A stretch of 64,000 nucleotides of DNA from Psychrobacter glaciei (GTDB taxonomy: Bacteria > Pseudomonadota > Gammaproteobacteria > Pseudomonadales > Moraxellaceae): contig NZ_BMZR01000001.1 in assembly GCF_014652895.1 (NCBI RefSeq), positions 620,001 through 684,000 on the forward strand, given 5' to 3'. The notes below the pieces were generated by a model. That model was not told the DNA's origin. It did no database searches and saw only the letters and a list, made by a program, of their open reading frames with translations. Shown in pieces: positions 8,527 to 18,847 of the stretch (the stretch's first letter is position 1; every line of letters begins with the position of its first letter). The position numbers and the translations under genes are program-made.

Positions 8527-9795
8527 TTAAAACAGCGCCAACTGACCACTGCGTTGATCTTTATACTTAGTTTGCGTTTGTGCCAGTACATATTGACGGA
8601 AGTTATCACGGGTTAAATGGGCGAGGTGTTCATTTTTACCGGTGGTGGCAATAAAGTATTTGGCACGGTTGACCGCCGCGCCCATCTTTTTTAAATGATA
8701 TAGCGTCAACTGATTAAACTTGCGTGCTTTCACTATCTTTTTAGCCGTTTTGGTACCAATACCTGGGATGCGCACAATCATCTCATAAGTCGCGGTTTGA
8801 ATATTAACCGGAAAATGCTCACGATGGCGGATTGCCCAAGCCAATTTTGGATCGCAATCTAAATCCAAAAATGGTGAGTCTTGTTCGACGATTTCATGCG
8901 CGCCAAAACCATAGAAACGCATCAGCCAGTCGGCCTGATAAAGACGATTCTCTCGCACCATCGGTACTGGCGTTCCAATCGCTGGCAAGCGACTGTCAGA
9001 TAACATCGGCACATAGCCGGAATAGTAAACACGCTTGAGATCATATTGCTTATAAAAATGACTCGATAGCTGAATCACCTGCAAATCGGTTTCATTACTC
9101 GCACCAACAATCATTTGACTGGTTTGACCTGCTGGCACAAACTTCGGTGCTTTTTTATGCGTTTTACGGCTCTCACGGATGGTAATGATTTCTTCTTTTA
9201 CCGTTTCCATTGGTGCTTTTAATTCATCATGTGACTTCTCTGGGGCGAGTAAAGCTAAGCCCGATTTAGTCGGAATTTCGATATTAACGCTTAAGCGATC
9301 GGCATAAAGCCCTGCTTCTAACAACAGCTCTTTTGACGCGCCTGGAATGGTTTTTAGGTGAATATAGCCATTGAATCGCTCGCGCGTACGCAATATCTTG
9401 GCAACCTCGACCAAGCGCTCCATCGTATAATCACCACTTTTAAAAATACCCGAGCTGAGAAAAAGCCCTTCGATATAGTTACGACGATAAAATTGCATGG
9501 TTAAATCAACGACTTCCTCAACACTAAAGGCAGCACGTGGGGTGTCATTGCTTTTGCGCGAGGTGCAATAAGCGCAGTCGTAAATACAATGATTGGTTAA
9601 GAGGATTTTTAACAAGCTGACGCAGCGCCCATCTTCGGTATAGCTGTGGCAAATACCCGTTGCTGAGGCATCACCAAGACCACCGCCTTGGTTTTTGCGC
9701 GTACCAGCGGAGGATGAGCAAGAGACATCATACTTAGCAGCGTCCGCTAAAATATTAAGCTTGCCTTGTAGTCGTTCATAATTGATGGTGGCCAT
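8527..9795 (-). CDS. Radical-SAM putative DNA modification/repair protein (TIGR03916-type)
   Basis: 422 residues. A radical-SAM [4Fe-4S] site is seen as C-x3-C-x2-C in CIYDCAYC near residue 75, followed by the TIM-barrel part. The C-terminal part contains a helix-hairpin-helix DNA-binding motif, RIPGIGTKTAKKIVKARKF, which argues for a nucleic-acid substrate. An early Cys-containing segment (YDVSCSSSAG) precedes the cluster motif, as is typical of this family. It is the first gene of a two-gene unit with the DUF4130 protein downstream. The start ATG 9795 has no clear ribosome site. The reaction is not known to me. Confidence 0.86.
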   Translation of the reverse strand: MATINYERLQGKLNILADAAKYDVSCSSSAGTRKNQGGGLGDASATGICHSYTEDGRCVSLLKILLTNHCIYDCAYCTSRKSNDTPRAAFSVEEVVDLTMQFYRRNYIEGLFLSSGIFKSGDYTMERLVEVAKILRTRERFNGYIHLKTIPGASKELLLEAGLYADRLSVNIEIPTKSGLALLAPEKSHDELKAPMETVKEEIITIRESRKTHKKAPKFVPAGQTSQMIVGASNETDLQVIQLSSHFYKQYDLKRVYYSGYVPMLSDSRLPAIGTPVPMVRENRLYQADWLMRFYGFGAHEIVEQDSPFLDLDCDPKLAWAIRHREHFPVNIQTATYEMIVRIPGIGTKTAKKIVKARKFNQLTLYHLKKMGAAVNRAKYFIATTGKNEHLAHLTRDNFRQYVLAQTQTKYKDQRSGQLALF

Positions 9796-10046
9796 AAGCG
9801 ATATTTACCAATTCATTTATAGGTTGTTATTTTAACAAATTGGTTTGCAAGTCACTGTAATTATTAGAGAATTTGGCAAACAATGCGACAGATAGTGTCG
9901 TACTGTGAATATATAAGATGGTAAACATTGGCTTCGCATTTATTCAGAAGCTAAGCTTTGTAGCTTCATCCATAAGCCACTTTTCCAGTAGCCATTCTAA
10001 CCTTGAGTCTATAAACTCGTAAAAATAATATTTTAAAGAAAATCCT

Positions 10047-10598
10047 ATGCTTAAAAAATTTAAAGAAAAATCAGCATCTCAAAAGTTTGATACGTTTCTA
10101 AATGTCTCGTTTGTATCTTTCTTCATTGTACTCAATTTTTTGGAATGGCAAGGTAGAGGTTTTCCGCAAGAGTCGGAGCTGCAATATACTGAGGGTCTCG
10201 TCACTGATACGGGATTTAGTATAGCCTTACAATCTATCGAAAATCCCAAGAAAGTAACGCTTTATGGCTGTAGCTATAATGTATTTGGGTTTATTAACTC
10301 TGGGTCATGTATGGGTCCTACATACCTTGAACCTAGGCTTGGTAAGTACGCAAGAGTTGGTTGGTACCATCAGCCCAATTTTTTAGGCGCATCGAATAAG
10401 TTACCGCAATTAGTAAGTTTAGACATTGAGGGAGCAGAGGAGGATCTTCAGATAACTTATAAAGACACCAAAAGTTTGATTTTCGATCAAAACATGATAG
10501 GAGTGCTTACTACTTCAATCTTCGGTTTTGGTTTTATTTTGTTTATGACAAAACTTAATAATCTAATCAATCGCCCTATTCTATATAAAGAAAAATGA
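10047..10598 (+). CDS. Hypothetical protein with two terminal membrane segments
   Basis: 183 residues, not recognised. A short Lys-rich start is followed by one membrane span (LNVSFVSFFIVLNFLEW, about residues 18-36). The middle is a hydrophilic domain with two Cys residues (YGCSYNVFGFINSGSCMG), and a second span lies near the C-terminus (IGVLTTSIFGFGFILFM). The topology suggests the middle domain is periplasmic, possibly with a disulfide. No strong ribosome site precedes the ATG. It stands alone between a divergent radical-SAM gene and a strong terminator. Its base composition is AT-richer than its neighbours, which may indicate recent arrival. Confidence 0.6.
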   Translation: MLKKFKEKSASQKFDTFLNVSFVSFFIVLNFLEWQGRGFPQESELQYTEGLVTDTGFSIALQSIENPKKVTLYGCSYNVFGFINSGSCMGPTYLEPRLGKYARVGWYHQPNFLGASNKLPQLVSLDIEGAEEDLQITYKDTKSLIFDQNMIGVLTTSIFGFGFILFMTKLNNLINRPILYKEK

Positions 10599-10700
10599 TA
10601 TTTTCTAAAAGCTCAGCTATTTCTGCCACTGCATCAAGCAGTTACATCTTAAGCTTAAAATAGTGTTTTACCATATCCATGAGCAAGCCGCTGGCACAAA

Positions 10701-10742
10701 AAAAGGTCTTGTAGACTAGATGACTAGTCCACAAGACCTTTT
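10701..10742. terminator. Bidirectional terminator
   Basis: AAAAGGTCTTGT pairs perfectly with ACAAGACCTTTT around an inner GACTAG/CTAGTC stem, with A- and T-runs on the two sides. It lies between convergent genes ending at 10598 (+) and 10779 (-), and would serve both. Confidence 0.88.
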
Positions 10743-10778
10743 ATAAAATTTAGAATTTATTAAGTTCTATTACTGTAT

Positions 10779-11693
10779 TTACTGAACCTTCGCACGTATA
10801 ACGACAGTCTGGGCTGCATTAGAACCAAGGTTGACCAAGTTCCATTTTAGTCCAGAGTAGTTTTCTTTGATAACGACAGTATTGCCCACTTGTTGAATGG
10901 TTTGATAGCTATCGCCACCCGTTGTCGCAAGCGTTGGTAGAGGGCTGTTTAATGACACCAGCTGCACACCATTTGGTAATGACACCATCGCATTGATTTC
11001 ATTGACTGGCTGCGCGGTGGTGTTGGTATAAGTAGTGTGGTATTCGATGACGTCACCGGGGGCGATATGATTGGCAGGCACGGCCATTTCACGACCGTCT
11101 TCATTCTTTAGTATCTTCATGACTTTGGTTTGTGCATTAACGACATCGGGTGTACTAAACGTTGGTGTCAGCTGCAAAGTGTCTAAAGTAGTCGTCGTTA
11201 TTTGATTGCTTACTGGTTGATTGGTGATGACTGTCGTCGCTGGTGCATTAAGAACAGGCAACTGAGTAGCAGTTGCAACAGGTAATACTTGGGTCACGGT
11301 ACTGATGGGCGTAGTGATAACGTCGACATTGGAGACGGTATTGGTCGCTCGATTGGTCACAGGTACGCTAGTGACGGTTGTGCTGCCCTGAGTAATGACC
11401 GTATTGTTTATACCATTATTAACACCTTGGCGAACCACATAGCGTGGTACAGTCGTTACTTGAGTCACCGCATAAGGCATGCCATCCTGCATGGTGATAC
11501 CGTTCGGTGTCGCAGTGATAGTGGCTGTTTTGCCATCAGAGTATTGCTCGACCACAGTGGTGCTACCGCCAGCAGATGCGTTAATAGTCAATTCAGGTGC
11601 GGCATGCGCTGAAGATGCAGCAAGTACTATACCTGCTAATAGTGCCGATACAGTAGGGGTTATTGCTGTTGGTGTATAAGATTTCATGGTCAT
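10779..11693 (-). CDS. Secreted DUF11-like repeat-domain protein
   Basis: 304 residues from ATG 11693, chosen because TGAGGAG precedes it and a clear signal peptide follows (AITPTVSALLAGIVLAASSA then HA as a likely cleavage site). The mature N-terminal half is unusually rich in Thr, Val, Gln and Asn and looks low-complexity (e.g. TVTSVPVTNRATNTVSNVDV). The C-terminal ~115 residues resemble a DUF11 immunoglobulin-like fold: APGDVIEYHTTYTNTTAQPV and SLPNGVQLVSLNS. Such proteins are exported to the periplasm or surface; function is unknown. A 94-bp structured repeat sits just upstream (11732-11825). Longer in-frame starts up to 11822 would read through that repeat and are unlikely. Confidence 0.75.
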   Translation of the reverse strand: MTMKSYTPTAITPTVSALLAGIVLAASSAHAAPELTINASAGGSTTVVEQYSDGKTATITATPNGITMQDGMPYAVTQVTTVPRYVVRQGVNNGINNTVITQGSTTVTSVPVTNRATNTVSNVDVITTPISTVTQVLPVATATQLPVLNAPATTVITNQPVSNQITTTTLDTLQLTPTFSTPDVVNAQTKVMKILKNEDGREMAVPANHIAPGDVIEYHTTYTNTTAQPVNEINAMVSLPNGVQLVSLNSPLPTLATTGGDSYQTIQQVGNTVVIKENYSGLKWNLVNLGSNAAQTVVIRAKVQ

Positions 11694-11731
11694 AATAGAC
11701 TCCTCAAAAATAACAGTAAGTATAGTCACTT

Positions 11732-11825
11732 CACTATAAAAGTATGACTGCGTTAACCTCGCTTGAAGCATTAAATATACCTCGACACTCGGCTGCCTTG
11801 TACTACTTTTAAATTGAATCAACTA
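11732..11825. repeat. 94-bp structured intergenic repeat, copy A
   Basis: This segment matches 62469-62562 along its full 94 bases, in the same orientation, with identical blocks such as GCGTTAACCTCGCTT and TTTTAAATTGAATCAACTA. Each copy has imperfect inverted ends; AAAAGTA here pairs with TACTTTT, whereas the other copy has AAAAGAGTGACA pairing with TGTCACTCTTTT. Such compensated differences suggest that the hairpin matters. It lies 39 bp upstream of the start codon of the DUF11-like gene. Confidence 0.85.
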
Positions 11826-11849
11826 CAGACAACAATAAATCACATCTAA

Positions 11850-11900
11850 ATAAAAAACCCCCGTTAAATGACACCATAAAGTATGCCAAATAACGAGGGT
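11850..11900 (-). terminator. Possible terminator downstream of greA
   Basis: ACCCCCGTTA (11857-11866) pairs with TAACGAGGGT (11891-11900), one mismatch, with an A-run on the plus strand that becomes T on the minus strand. It lies about 315 bp after the greA stop, so it implies a long 3' tail or another short transcript. The rest of the 390-bp gap (11826-12215) shows nothing I can name. Confidence 0.5.
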
Positions 11901-12215
11901 ATCAGTACTGACGATAGCCAGTATTAACTATCAATCCATCATTATTTTCAGAAAAAGTGCAGCAAAAATGCGCCACACTGCAAACTCAAACAATTATGCG
12001 CTAAAACAAATAGACTAGAAAAGCGGCATTGTGTAACCGGCATTGTGTGAGTCGTATCGTTTTTGGCGGATCGATGGATCTATTCAGTGGGTGATTATTT
12101 TAATAATTATTTCAGTGGTTATCTCAGTCGTTATAAAAAGAGCTGCTGTCTAAAAGTGACGGTTAATAAAGGTAGCAATAGACTTTTATCCTTATTTTTA
12201 AAATGAGGACACGCG

Positions 12216-12692
12216 CTAGTCGTAGATAACTTTCATCAATTCGTACTCGACCACACCTTTTGGCGTTTCGATACGTACTTCATCGCCTTCAAACTTACCG
12301 ATCAGACCACGAGCAATCGGTGAGTTGACCGAAATCTTGCCCGCTTTAAAGTCGGCTTCATCATCACCAACGATTTTGTATTGCTTTTCTTCTTCGGTGT
12401 CCATGTTTTCAATGACCACGGTCACACCGAACACCACACGACCTTCTTGCGTTAACGTCGCTGGGTCGATGACTTGAGCACCGCCAAGCTTGGCTTCGAT
12501 ATCACGAATGCGGGCTTCACAAAATCCTTGCTGCTCGCGAGCGGCGTGATATTCAGCATTTTCTTTGAGATCGCCGTGTTCACGTGCTTCAGCAATAGAA
12601 GCGGTGATGCGTGGACGGTCGATGCTTTTTAACTGTTTCAATTCGGCTTCTAAAGCCGCGTGTCCTTGCGGAGTCATGGGATAACGTTGCAT
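12216..12692 (-). CDS. greA: Transcription elongation factor GreA
   Basis: 158 residues, exactly the usual length. The N-terminal coiled coil carries the acidic tip region [20 protein letters not shown], and the C-terminal FKBP-like domain ends in KVIYD. GreA binds in the RNA polymerase secondary channel and stimulates cleavage of backtracked RNA. The ATG is preceded by AAGG at good spacing. It lies downstream of carB on the same strand, an arrangement I recall from related gammaproteobacteria, but a terminator-like hairpin at 12877-12910 separates them, so greA probably has its own promoter in the 373-bp gap. Confidence 0.97.
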   Translation of the reverse strand: MQRYPMTPQGHAALEAELKQLKSIDRPRITASIAEAREHGDLKENAEYHAAREQQGFCEARIRDIEAKLGGAQVIDPATLTQEGRVVFGVTVVIENMDTEEEKQYKIVGDDEADFKAGKISVNSPIARGLIGKFEGDEVRIETPKGVVEYELMKVIYD

Positions 12693-12876
12693 GTTTTTTC
12701 CTTAAACCAATAACACCACACCACCTCCTACTCCTAGTGAATAGTGAGATGGTGTTGGGATTATTGCAATGGGTATAAAATATAAAAGGGTGATGTTGAG
12801 CGTGTTTGACAAATACATTATCTGTCAATTATAAGTCATTAATTTCAATACCATACGCACTTAAGCTTACGTAATA

Positions 12877-12910
12877 AAAAGCATAGTCGCAGTTTAGCCA
12901 CTATGCTTTT
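12877..12910 (-). terminator. Terminator downstream of carB
   Basis: AAAAGCATAGT pairs perfectly with ACTATGCTTTT around a 12-base loop, with a run of T on the minus strand. It is placed 156 bp after the carB stop and before the greA start. Confidence 0.7.
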
Positions 12911-12965
12911 GGGTCTATCATGTTGCTTTTTGGTTCTACCATGTTGCTTTTTGGTTCTACCATGT
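12904..12965. repeat. Three tandem copies of a 20/21-bp unit
   Basis: Units at 12904-12923, 12924-12944 and 12945-12965. The last two are identical (TGCTTTTTGGTTCTACCATGT), and the first differs at a few bases and is one shorter. The array begins inside the right arm of the carB terminator, so it may have grown by slippage from that arm. Confidence 0.9.
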
Positions 12966-13065
12966 CAAAGGTATCGTCTTTAAGCACTGTTGTCATGTTA
13001 AAACGATTAATCAGTCTCGAATAAGCGATTGAGTAAGCCTAACGGTTATGCTTAATCTACTGAAA

Positions 13066-16000
13066 TTATTCAGCCACGTCAATAGTCTTTGCTTGCTCAT
13101 GCAAATCTTGCAGTTTGTAAACTTCAAATGGCAAGTCAATCGCATAAGATTTACAAACCGCATCTGCCGCACCCAAGGTGGTGACATAGAATACTTTGCC
13201 CTGTAGCGCGCTACGGCGAATAGAGAATGAATCCTCTTGTGCCTGCTTACCTTCAGTCGTGTTGATGATAAGGTCGATCTTGCCATTTTTCAAGGCGTCA
13301 ACGATATGCGGGCGACCTTCAGTGACTTTGTTAATTTGCTTGCACTCAATACCGGCGTCGCTCAATATCTTTTGCGTACCCGTGGTTGAGACGATGTTAA
13401 AACCAAAGCCTGCGAGCTGACGAGCGATAGGGGCGATTTGCGCTTTGTCGCTATCACGCACCGAGATAAAGACGGTTTTGGTTTCGCCTTCAGTCGGCAA
13501 GCCTGGCAAACGCTCATTACTACCGATGACCGCTTTGTAGAATGCTTCGCCAAAGGTTTTGCCCACACCCATGACTTCACCGGTTGATTTCATCTCAGGG
13601 CTCAAGATTGGATCAACACCAGGGAATTTAGCAAACGGGAATACCGCTTCTTTTACTGCAAAGAATGCCGGAACAATTTCAGTGGTAAATCCTTGGTCTT
13701 TTAGCGAGGTGCCAGCCATACAGCGAGCAGCAATCTGTGCTAACGACGTACCGATACATTTAGAGACAAACGGTACGGTACGGGCGGCACGTGGGTTTAC
13801 TTCTAAGATATAAACCGTTTCGCCTTTTACCGCGAACTGTACGTTCATCAGACCGATGACGCCAAGCTCTTTTGCCATGGCAACCGTTTGCGCGCGCATG
13901 ACATCGCATAACTCTTTAGATAATGAGTAAGGCGGTAGTGAACAGGCTGAGTCACCAGAGTGAACACCCGCTTGTTCGATATGCTGCATGATACCGCCAA
14001 TCACCACATCGGTGCCGTCGCTGACACAGTCAACATCGACTTCGATGGCATCATCCAAAAAGCGATCGAGCAATACTGGCGCTTCGTTAGAGGCTTGTAC
14101 CGCGGTACGCAAATAATGTCTGAGCTCATCTTCGTTGTAGACGATTTCCATCGCGCGACCACCAAGTACATATGATGGGCGTACAACTAATGGATAGCCA
14201 ACGTCTTTTGCCTTGACCAAACCATCTTCTAAGCTCGTCGCCAAGGCATTGGTTGGTTGAATAAGATTCAGTTGCTGAATCATATGTTGGAAGCGTTCGC
14301 GGTCTTCTGCACGGTCAATCGCATCAGGGCTCGTACCAATAATTTTGACGCCAGCAGCTTCAAGAGCACGGGCCAATTTCAAAGGTGTTTGACCACCAAA
14401 CTGTACGATAACACCATCAGGATTTTCGATACGGACAATTTCTAGCACGTCTTCTAAAGTGATTGGCTCGAAGTAGAGACGGTCAGAGGTGTCATAATCG
14501 GTTGAAACCGTTTCAGGGTTACAGTTGACCATGATGGTCTCGTAGCCGTCTTCGCGCATGGCAAGGGCTGCGTGCACACAGCAATAGTCAAACTCGATAC
14601 CTTGACCGATACGGTTTGGACCACCACCGATGACCATGATTTTTTTGTTATTGGTTGGATTGGCTTCACATTCGCTGTCGTACGTTGAGTACATATAAGC
14701 GGTGCTGGTGGCAAATTCTGCCGCGCAGGTATCGACACGCTTATAGACTGGATAAACGTTTAAATCCCAACGCTTTTTGCGTAGCTGCTTTTGTGAGACA
14801 CCCAGCAATTTAGCCAAACGTAAATCTGACAAACCTTTACGCTTAAAGCTGCGTAGGTTTTTCTCATTTAAGCCGCCAAAACCTAACGCTTTAACTTGCG
14901 CTTCGGTCTTCACGATGTCTTCGATTTGTACCAAGAACCATGGGTCGATTTTGGTTAAGTTAAAGACTTCATCGACGCTCATACCGATACGGAAAGCATC
15001 CGCAATGTAATAAATGCGTTCAGGCGTTGGAATGGTTAAGCGATTATGAATCTCGCTACGAGCTTTGTCAGTACTAAGGCTACCGTCTTTGATAGCGGCA
15101 AAGTCAATTTGCTCATCAAAACCATCATTGCCGGTTTCCATACCACGTAATGCTTTTTGCATCGATTCTTGGAAGTTACGACCAATCGCCATGACTTCAC
15201 CAACCGACTTCATCTGCGTTGATAACACGCTATCGGCTTGTGGAAATTTCTCGAAGTTAAAACGTGGGATTTTGGTGACGACATAATCAAGCGCAGGCTC
15301 AAAGCTGGCTGGCGTTTTGCCACCCGTGATGTCGTTTTGCAATTCATCTAGTGTATAACCAACGGCCAATTTAGCCGCGATTTTGGCAATCGGGAAGCCA
15401 GTAGCTTTTGATGCCAATGCTGATGAACGTGATACGCGTGGGTTCATCTCGATGACGACCATGCGACCCGTATCAGGGTTGATACCGAACTGTACGTTTG
15501 AGCCGCCTGTTTCAACACCAATCTCACGTAGTACGGCTAATGAAGCATTACGCATGATTTGGTATTCTTTGTCCGTCAAGGTTTGTGCTGGCGCAACGGT
15601 GATTGAATCGCCTGTATGCACACCCATTGGGTCAAAGTTTTCGATGGCACAGATGATGATGCAGTTGTCGTTTTTGTCACGAACCACTTCCATCTCGTAC
15701 TCTTTCCAACCGATTAATGACTCATCGATGAGCAATTGATGGTTAGGAGACAAGTCAAAACCGCGCTCGCAAATCTCGATGAACTCATCGCGGTTATAGG
15801 CGATACCGCCGCCTGAACCACCCATCGTGAATGAAGGACGAATGATACACGGATAGCCCATTTTTTCTTGAGTAGCAAAGGCCTCTTCCATCGTTTCAGC
15901 CGTTTCAGCGCGTGGGCACTCAAGGCCGATACGCTTCATGGCTTTATCAAACAAGTTGCGATCTTCTGCCATCTCGATCGAGTCTTTGGTCGCGCCAATC

Positions 16001-16344
16001 AACTCGCAGTCATACTTGGTCAATACGCCATGCTTATCAAGCTCCAATGCACAGTTTAAGGCAGTCTGTCCGCCCATCGTTGGCAAAATAGCATCAGGAC
16101 GCTCTTTGGCGATGATTTGCTCAACCGTTTGCCAAGTAATTGGCTCAATATAGGTGGCATCCGCCATGGCAGGGTCAGTCATGATGGTCGCAGGGTTTGA
16201 GTTGACCAGGATGACGCGGTAACCTTCTTCTTTTAGTGCTTTACACGCCTGCGCGCCTGAGTAGTCAAACTCACATGCTTGGCCGATGACGATAGGGCCT
16301 GCGCCAATGATAAGAATGCTTTTTATGTCGGTACGTTTTGGCAT
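13066..16344 (-). CDS. carB: Carbamoyl-phosphate synthase large subunit
   Basis: 1092 residues, close to the family's ~1070-1080. The duplicated ATP-grasp architecture is visible: the first half has [19 protein letters not shown] and [13 protein letters not shown], and the second half has [19 protein letters not shown] and [13 protein letters not shown]. The C-terminal MGS-like regulatory domain follows ([30 protein letters not shown]). With CarA it makes carbamoyl phosphate from glutamine-derived ammonia, bicarbonate and two ATP, for pyrimidine and arginine synthesis. It lies 131 bp downstream of carA. The start ATG has AAGG about 12 bases upstream. Confidence 0.98.
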   Translation of the reverse strand: MPKRTDIKSILIIGAGPIVIGQACEFDYSGAQACKALKEEGYRVILVNSNPATIMTDPAMADATYIEPITWQTVEQIIAKERPDAILPTMGGQTALNCALELDKHGVLTKYDCELIGATKDSIEMAEDRNLFDKAMKRIGLECPRAETAETMEEAFATQEKMGYPCIIRPSFTMGGSGGGIAYNRDEFIEICERGFDLSPNHQLLIDESLIGWKEYEMEVVRDKNDNCIIICAIENFDPMGVHTGDSITVAPAQTLTDKEYQIMRNASLAVLREIGVETGGSNVQFGINPDTGRMVVIEMNPRVSRSSALASKATGFPIAKIAAKLAVGYTLDELQNDITGGKTPASFEPALDYVVTKIPRFNFEKFPQADSVLSTQMKSVGEVMAIGRNFQESMQKALRGMETGNDGFDEQIDFAAIKDGSLSTDKARSEIHNRLTIPTPERIYYIADAFRIGMSVDEVFNLTKIDPWFLVQIEDIVKTEAQVKALGFGGLNEKNLRSFKRKGLSDLRLAKLLGVSQKQLRKKRWDLNVYPVYKRVDTCAAEFATSTAYMYSTYDSECEANPTNNKKIMVIGGGPNRIGQGIEFDYCCVHAALAMREDGYETIMVNCNPETVSTDYDTSDRLYFEPITLEDVLEIVRIENPDGVIVQFGGQTPLKLARALEAAGVKIIGTSPDAIDRAEDRERFQHMIQQLNLIQPTNALATSLEDGLVKAKDVGYPLVVRPSYVLGGRAMEIVYNEDELRHYLRTAVQASNEAPVLLDRFLDDAIEVDVDCVSDGTDVVIGGIMQHIEQAGVHSGDSACSLPPYSLSKELCDVMRAQTVAMAKELGVIGLMNVQFAVKGETVYILEVNPRAARTVPFVSKCIGTSLAQIAARCMAGTSLKDQGFTTEIVPAFFAVKEAVFPFAKFPGVDPILSPEMKSTGEVMGVGKTFGEAFYKAVIGSNERLPGLPTEGETKTVFISVRDSDKAQIAPIARQLAGFGFNIVSTTGTQKILSDAGIECKQINKVTEGRPHIVDALKNGKIDLIINTTEGKQAQEDSFSIRRSALQGKVFYVTTLGAADAVCKSYAIDLPFEVYKLQDLHEQAKTIDVAE

Positions 16345-16475
16345 AATTAGGGCTACCTTCGTTTAAGTGATGTTTTAATGGAGGTGTACATAATGGTTTT
16401 ATATGCTGCCGCTTGAACCATTATTAATGATCCAAGAATTCAGGCAGCTTGCTTATCTTTTTTTTCAGTAATGGC

Positions 16476-17708
16476 TTAAGCTTTAGCAGTTGCCATCATA
16501 TCTGCAAACTTATCAAATAATGGCGCGCAGTCATGCGGACCAGGGCTGGCTTCTGGGTGACCTTGGAAACTAAACACTGGCTTGTTGGTCAGCTCAATAC
16601 CTTGGTTAGTACCATCGAACAATGAGCGATGGGTAGATTTAACGTTATCCGGTAGCGTGTCTTCATCAACCGCAAAACCATGGTTTTGACTGGTAATCAT
16701 AACCGTGCCAGTTGCCAAGTCTTGTACTGGATGGTTAGCGCCATGATGACCTGTTTTCATCTTGATGGTGTTTGCACCGCTGGCAAGTCCAACCAGCTGA
16801 TGACCTAAGCAGATGCCAAACGTTGGAATATTGGTTTGTTCAATAATGTGACGTACCGCATCGATGGCATAATCACAAGCAGCAGGGTCACCAGGACCGT
16901 TCGATAAGAAGATACCGTCTGGATTTATCGCCAACACATCTGCGATAGGCGTTTGTGCTGGTACAACGGTCACATGGCAGCCGCGATCAACCAGCATACG
17001 TAGGATATTGGTTTTGGTACCAAAGTCATAAGCGACCACATTGAATTTGTGCTCAACGTGCGTGTTTAATTGCTTAAAGAAACCACCTGTACCACTATCG
17101 TGACTACCAACAGCATCACGGTTAAGTAGGGTATCTGATAAGTCCCATGAACCCGCTGTCCATTCGAAGTTCTCTTTAGTGCAGCATTCTTTTGCCAAGT
17201 CCATGCCTTCGATACCAGCAAATGCTTGCGCTAGTTTAATGGCTTGCTGCTCGTCATCTGTGCTGATAGTCTCGCCGTTAGAGGCGGTCATGATACAGCC
17301 GTTTTGAGCGCCTTTATCACGTAGTAGACGAGTCAATTGACGGGTATCAATCTCAGCGATAGCGACGGTATCATGACTCTGTAAATAGTCGCTTAATGAC
17401 TCTGAGTTACGAAAATTTGAAGTAACCATCGTGGCATCACGGATAATAAGACCATCTGCCCATACTTTGTGACCATTGCCAGACTCTGTGTCCTCGCTAT
17501 TGGTACCAGTATTGCCAATGTGCGGATAGGTGAGGGTGACCAGCTGACGCGCATAACTTGGGTCAGTTAGGATTTCTTGATACCCTGTCATGGCTGTATT
17601 AAAAACCACCTCACCGACACGATGACCGAGACTGCCGATACTGATACCACGAAAAATCGTACCGTCTGCTAATGCCAAAATTGCTTGTATTTCTGCCGAT
17701 GAATTCAA
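16476..17708 (-). CDS. carA: Carbamoyl-phosphate synthase small subunit
   Basis: 410 residues, slightly longer than the usual ~380. The N-terminal CarA domain is visible ([33 protein letters not shown]). The C-terminal class I glutaminase domain has the nucleophile in [15 protein letters not shown] and the His/Glu pair in [13 protein letters not shown]. It hydrolyses glutamine and channels ammonia to CarB. GGAGG precedes the ATG. About 25 extra residues occur between the N-terminal domain and the glutaminase, around [16 protein letters not shown]. It is first in a carA-carB unit. Confidence 0.98.
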   Translation of the reverse strand: MNSSAEIQAILALADGTIFRGISIGSLGHRVGEVVFNTAMTGYQEILTDPSYARQLVTLTYPHIGNTGTNSEDTESGNGHKVWADGLIIRDATMVTSNFRNSESLSDYLQSHDTVAIAEIDTRQLTRLLRDKGAQNGCIMTASNGETISTDDEQQAIKLAQAFAGIEGMDLAKECCTKENFEWTAGSWDLSDTLLNRDAVGSHDSGTGGFFKQLNTHVEHKFNVVAYDFGTKTNILRMLVDRGCHVTVVPAQTPIADVLAINPDGIFLSNGPGDPAACDYAIDAVRHIIEQTNIPTFGICLGHQLVGLASGANTIKMKTGHHGANHPVQDLATGTVMITSQNHGFAVDEDTLPDNVKSTHRSLFDGTNQGIELTNKPVFSFQGHPEASPGPHDCAPLFDKFADMMATAKA

Positions 17709-18180
17709 GGGTTGCCTCCGCTATTATTGGTGAGTGCCATCATGTTTTGCTGGTCGAAATATTGCTCCGTATCCCTTTATTTACGGTATCTGACTATTGC
17801 CATATAAAGGTAATAAAAGGGCGATACACAAAATTTTTCCACAAAAAAGCGAGAAGACATTATTGATGAAAACTACAAAACCCACTAGATAGTGAATAGG
17901 TAACTTGCATCATGTCCGCTCGCTTAGGCACAGATTTTGCGTATTATATACAAAATAGGGTGCTATGGCTAGCCGATTCCTTGGATTAATAGTCATTATA
18001 TAGGCAATAACAATAAATCAGAAAATAGCCTAAGTAGCCATAAGTTATTTCTTCTTTTATCAAATTCGAAATCAAGCGTCCATTAATAGCGCTGGATTTT
18101 AGCAGTGGGCTTTGCCACAATGGACAGCGCAGCGATAAACCCAATTTTTATAACTATAATGAAGATGACAAGGAATCGTT
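17709..18180. other. Intergenic region between carA and the gamma-carbonic anhydrase gene
   Basis: 472 bp between divergent genes, presumably holding both promoters. I could not recognise an arginine-repressor box, a convincing attenuator or a coding sequence in it. Confidence 0.6.
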
Positions 18181-18717
18181 ATGATTTATCAATATTTAGA
18201 CAAAACCCCTAAGTTTGCAGTGCCATTCAACGGTTGGGTGGCAGACTCAGCACAAGTGATCGGTGATGTATATTTGGGGCATAAAGCCAGCGTTTGGTTT
18301 GGTGCAGTGATACGCGGCGACGTTGGTCACATTCATATTGGTGATTATAGCAATGTGCAAGAAAACAGCGTGATTCATACTGATTTAGGTATCGCAGCCA
18401 ACATTGGCGATTATGTCACTGTTGGTCACCTAGCCATGCTACATGGTTGCGAGATCGGTGATAACAGTTTGATTGGCATTGGTGCTGTGATACTTAATAA
18501 TGCCAAAATTGGCAAAAACTGTCTCATTGGGGCCAAAGCCTTGATTACTGAAGGTCAGATTATTCCAGACAATTCACTGGTGATGGGCGCGCCTGCAAAA
18601 GTCGTCAAGACGCTGACCGATGAGCAAGCCGCCATGCTAAAAATGTCAGCACACCACTATGCTGAACTCTGTGAGACTTATAAGGAAGGTCTAACTGAAA
18701 TAGCGATGCCGGATTAA
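18181..18717 (+). CDS. Gamma-carbonic anhydrase family protein (YrdA/PaaY-like)
   Basis: 178 residues forming a left-handed beta-helix of hexapeptide repeats (e.g. [20 protein letters not shown], then [16 protein letters not shown]). Metal-binding His positions are visible in NSVIHTD and in [15 protein letters not shown]. Members are zinc or iron trimeric enzymes or chaperone-like proteins; several lack measurable CO2-hydration activity, so the function is left open. The start is ATG 18181, preceded by AAGGAATCGTT. It has no evident operon partner. Confidence 0.92.
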   Translation: MIYQYLDKTPKFAVPFNGWVADSAQVIGDVYLGHKASVWFGAVIRGDVGHIHIGDYSNVQENSVIHTDLGIAANIGDYVTVGHLAMLHGCEIGDNSLIGIGAVILNNAKIGKNCLIGAKALITEGQIIPDNSLVMGAPAKVVKTLTDEQAAMLKMSAHHYAELCETYKEGLTEIAMPD

Positions 18718-18847
18718 CGGGATAGGATAGTGCTGGTTCGATTTGAGCCGTGATTTAATTGACGGTCTTATTAGGGCGTGTCCTAAACTATTTATATTTT
18801 TTCTTCAGTTCTTGGTATTTTTTAGCAAACAACGATAAGGTCTCACC

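Noticed and set aside
13011-13286. 91-codon frame overlapping the 3' end of carB
   Set aside because: Alternative frame of carB and its downstream region; composition is not protein-like.
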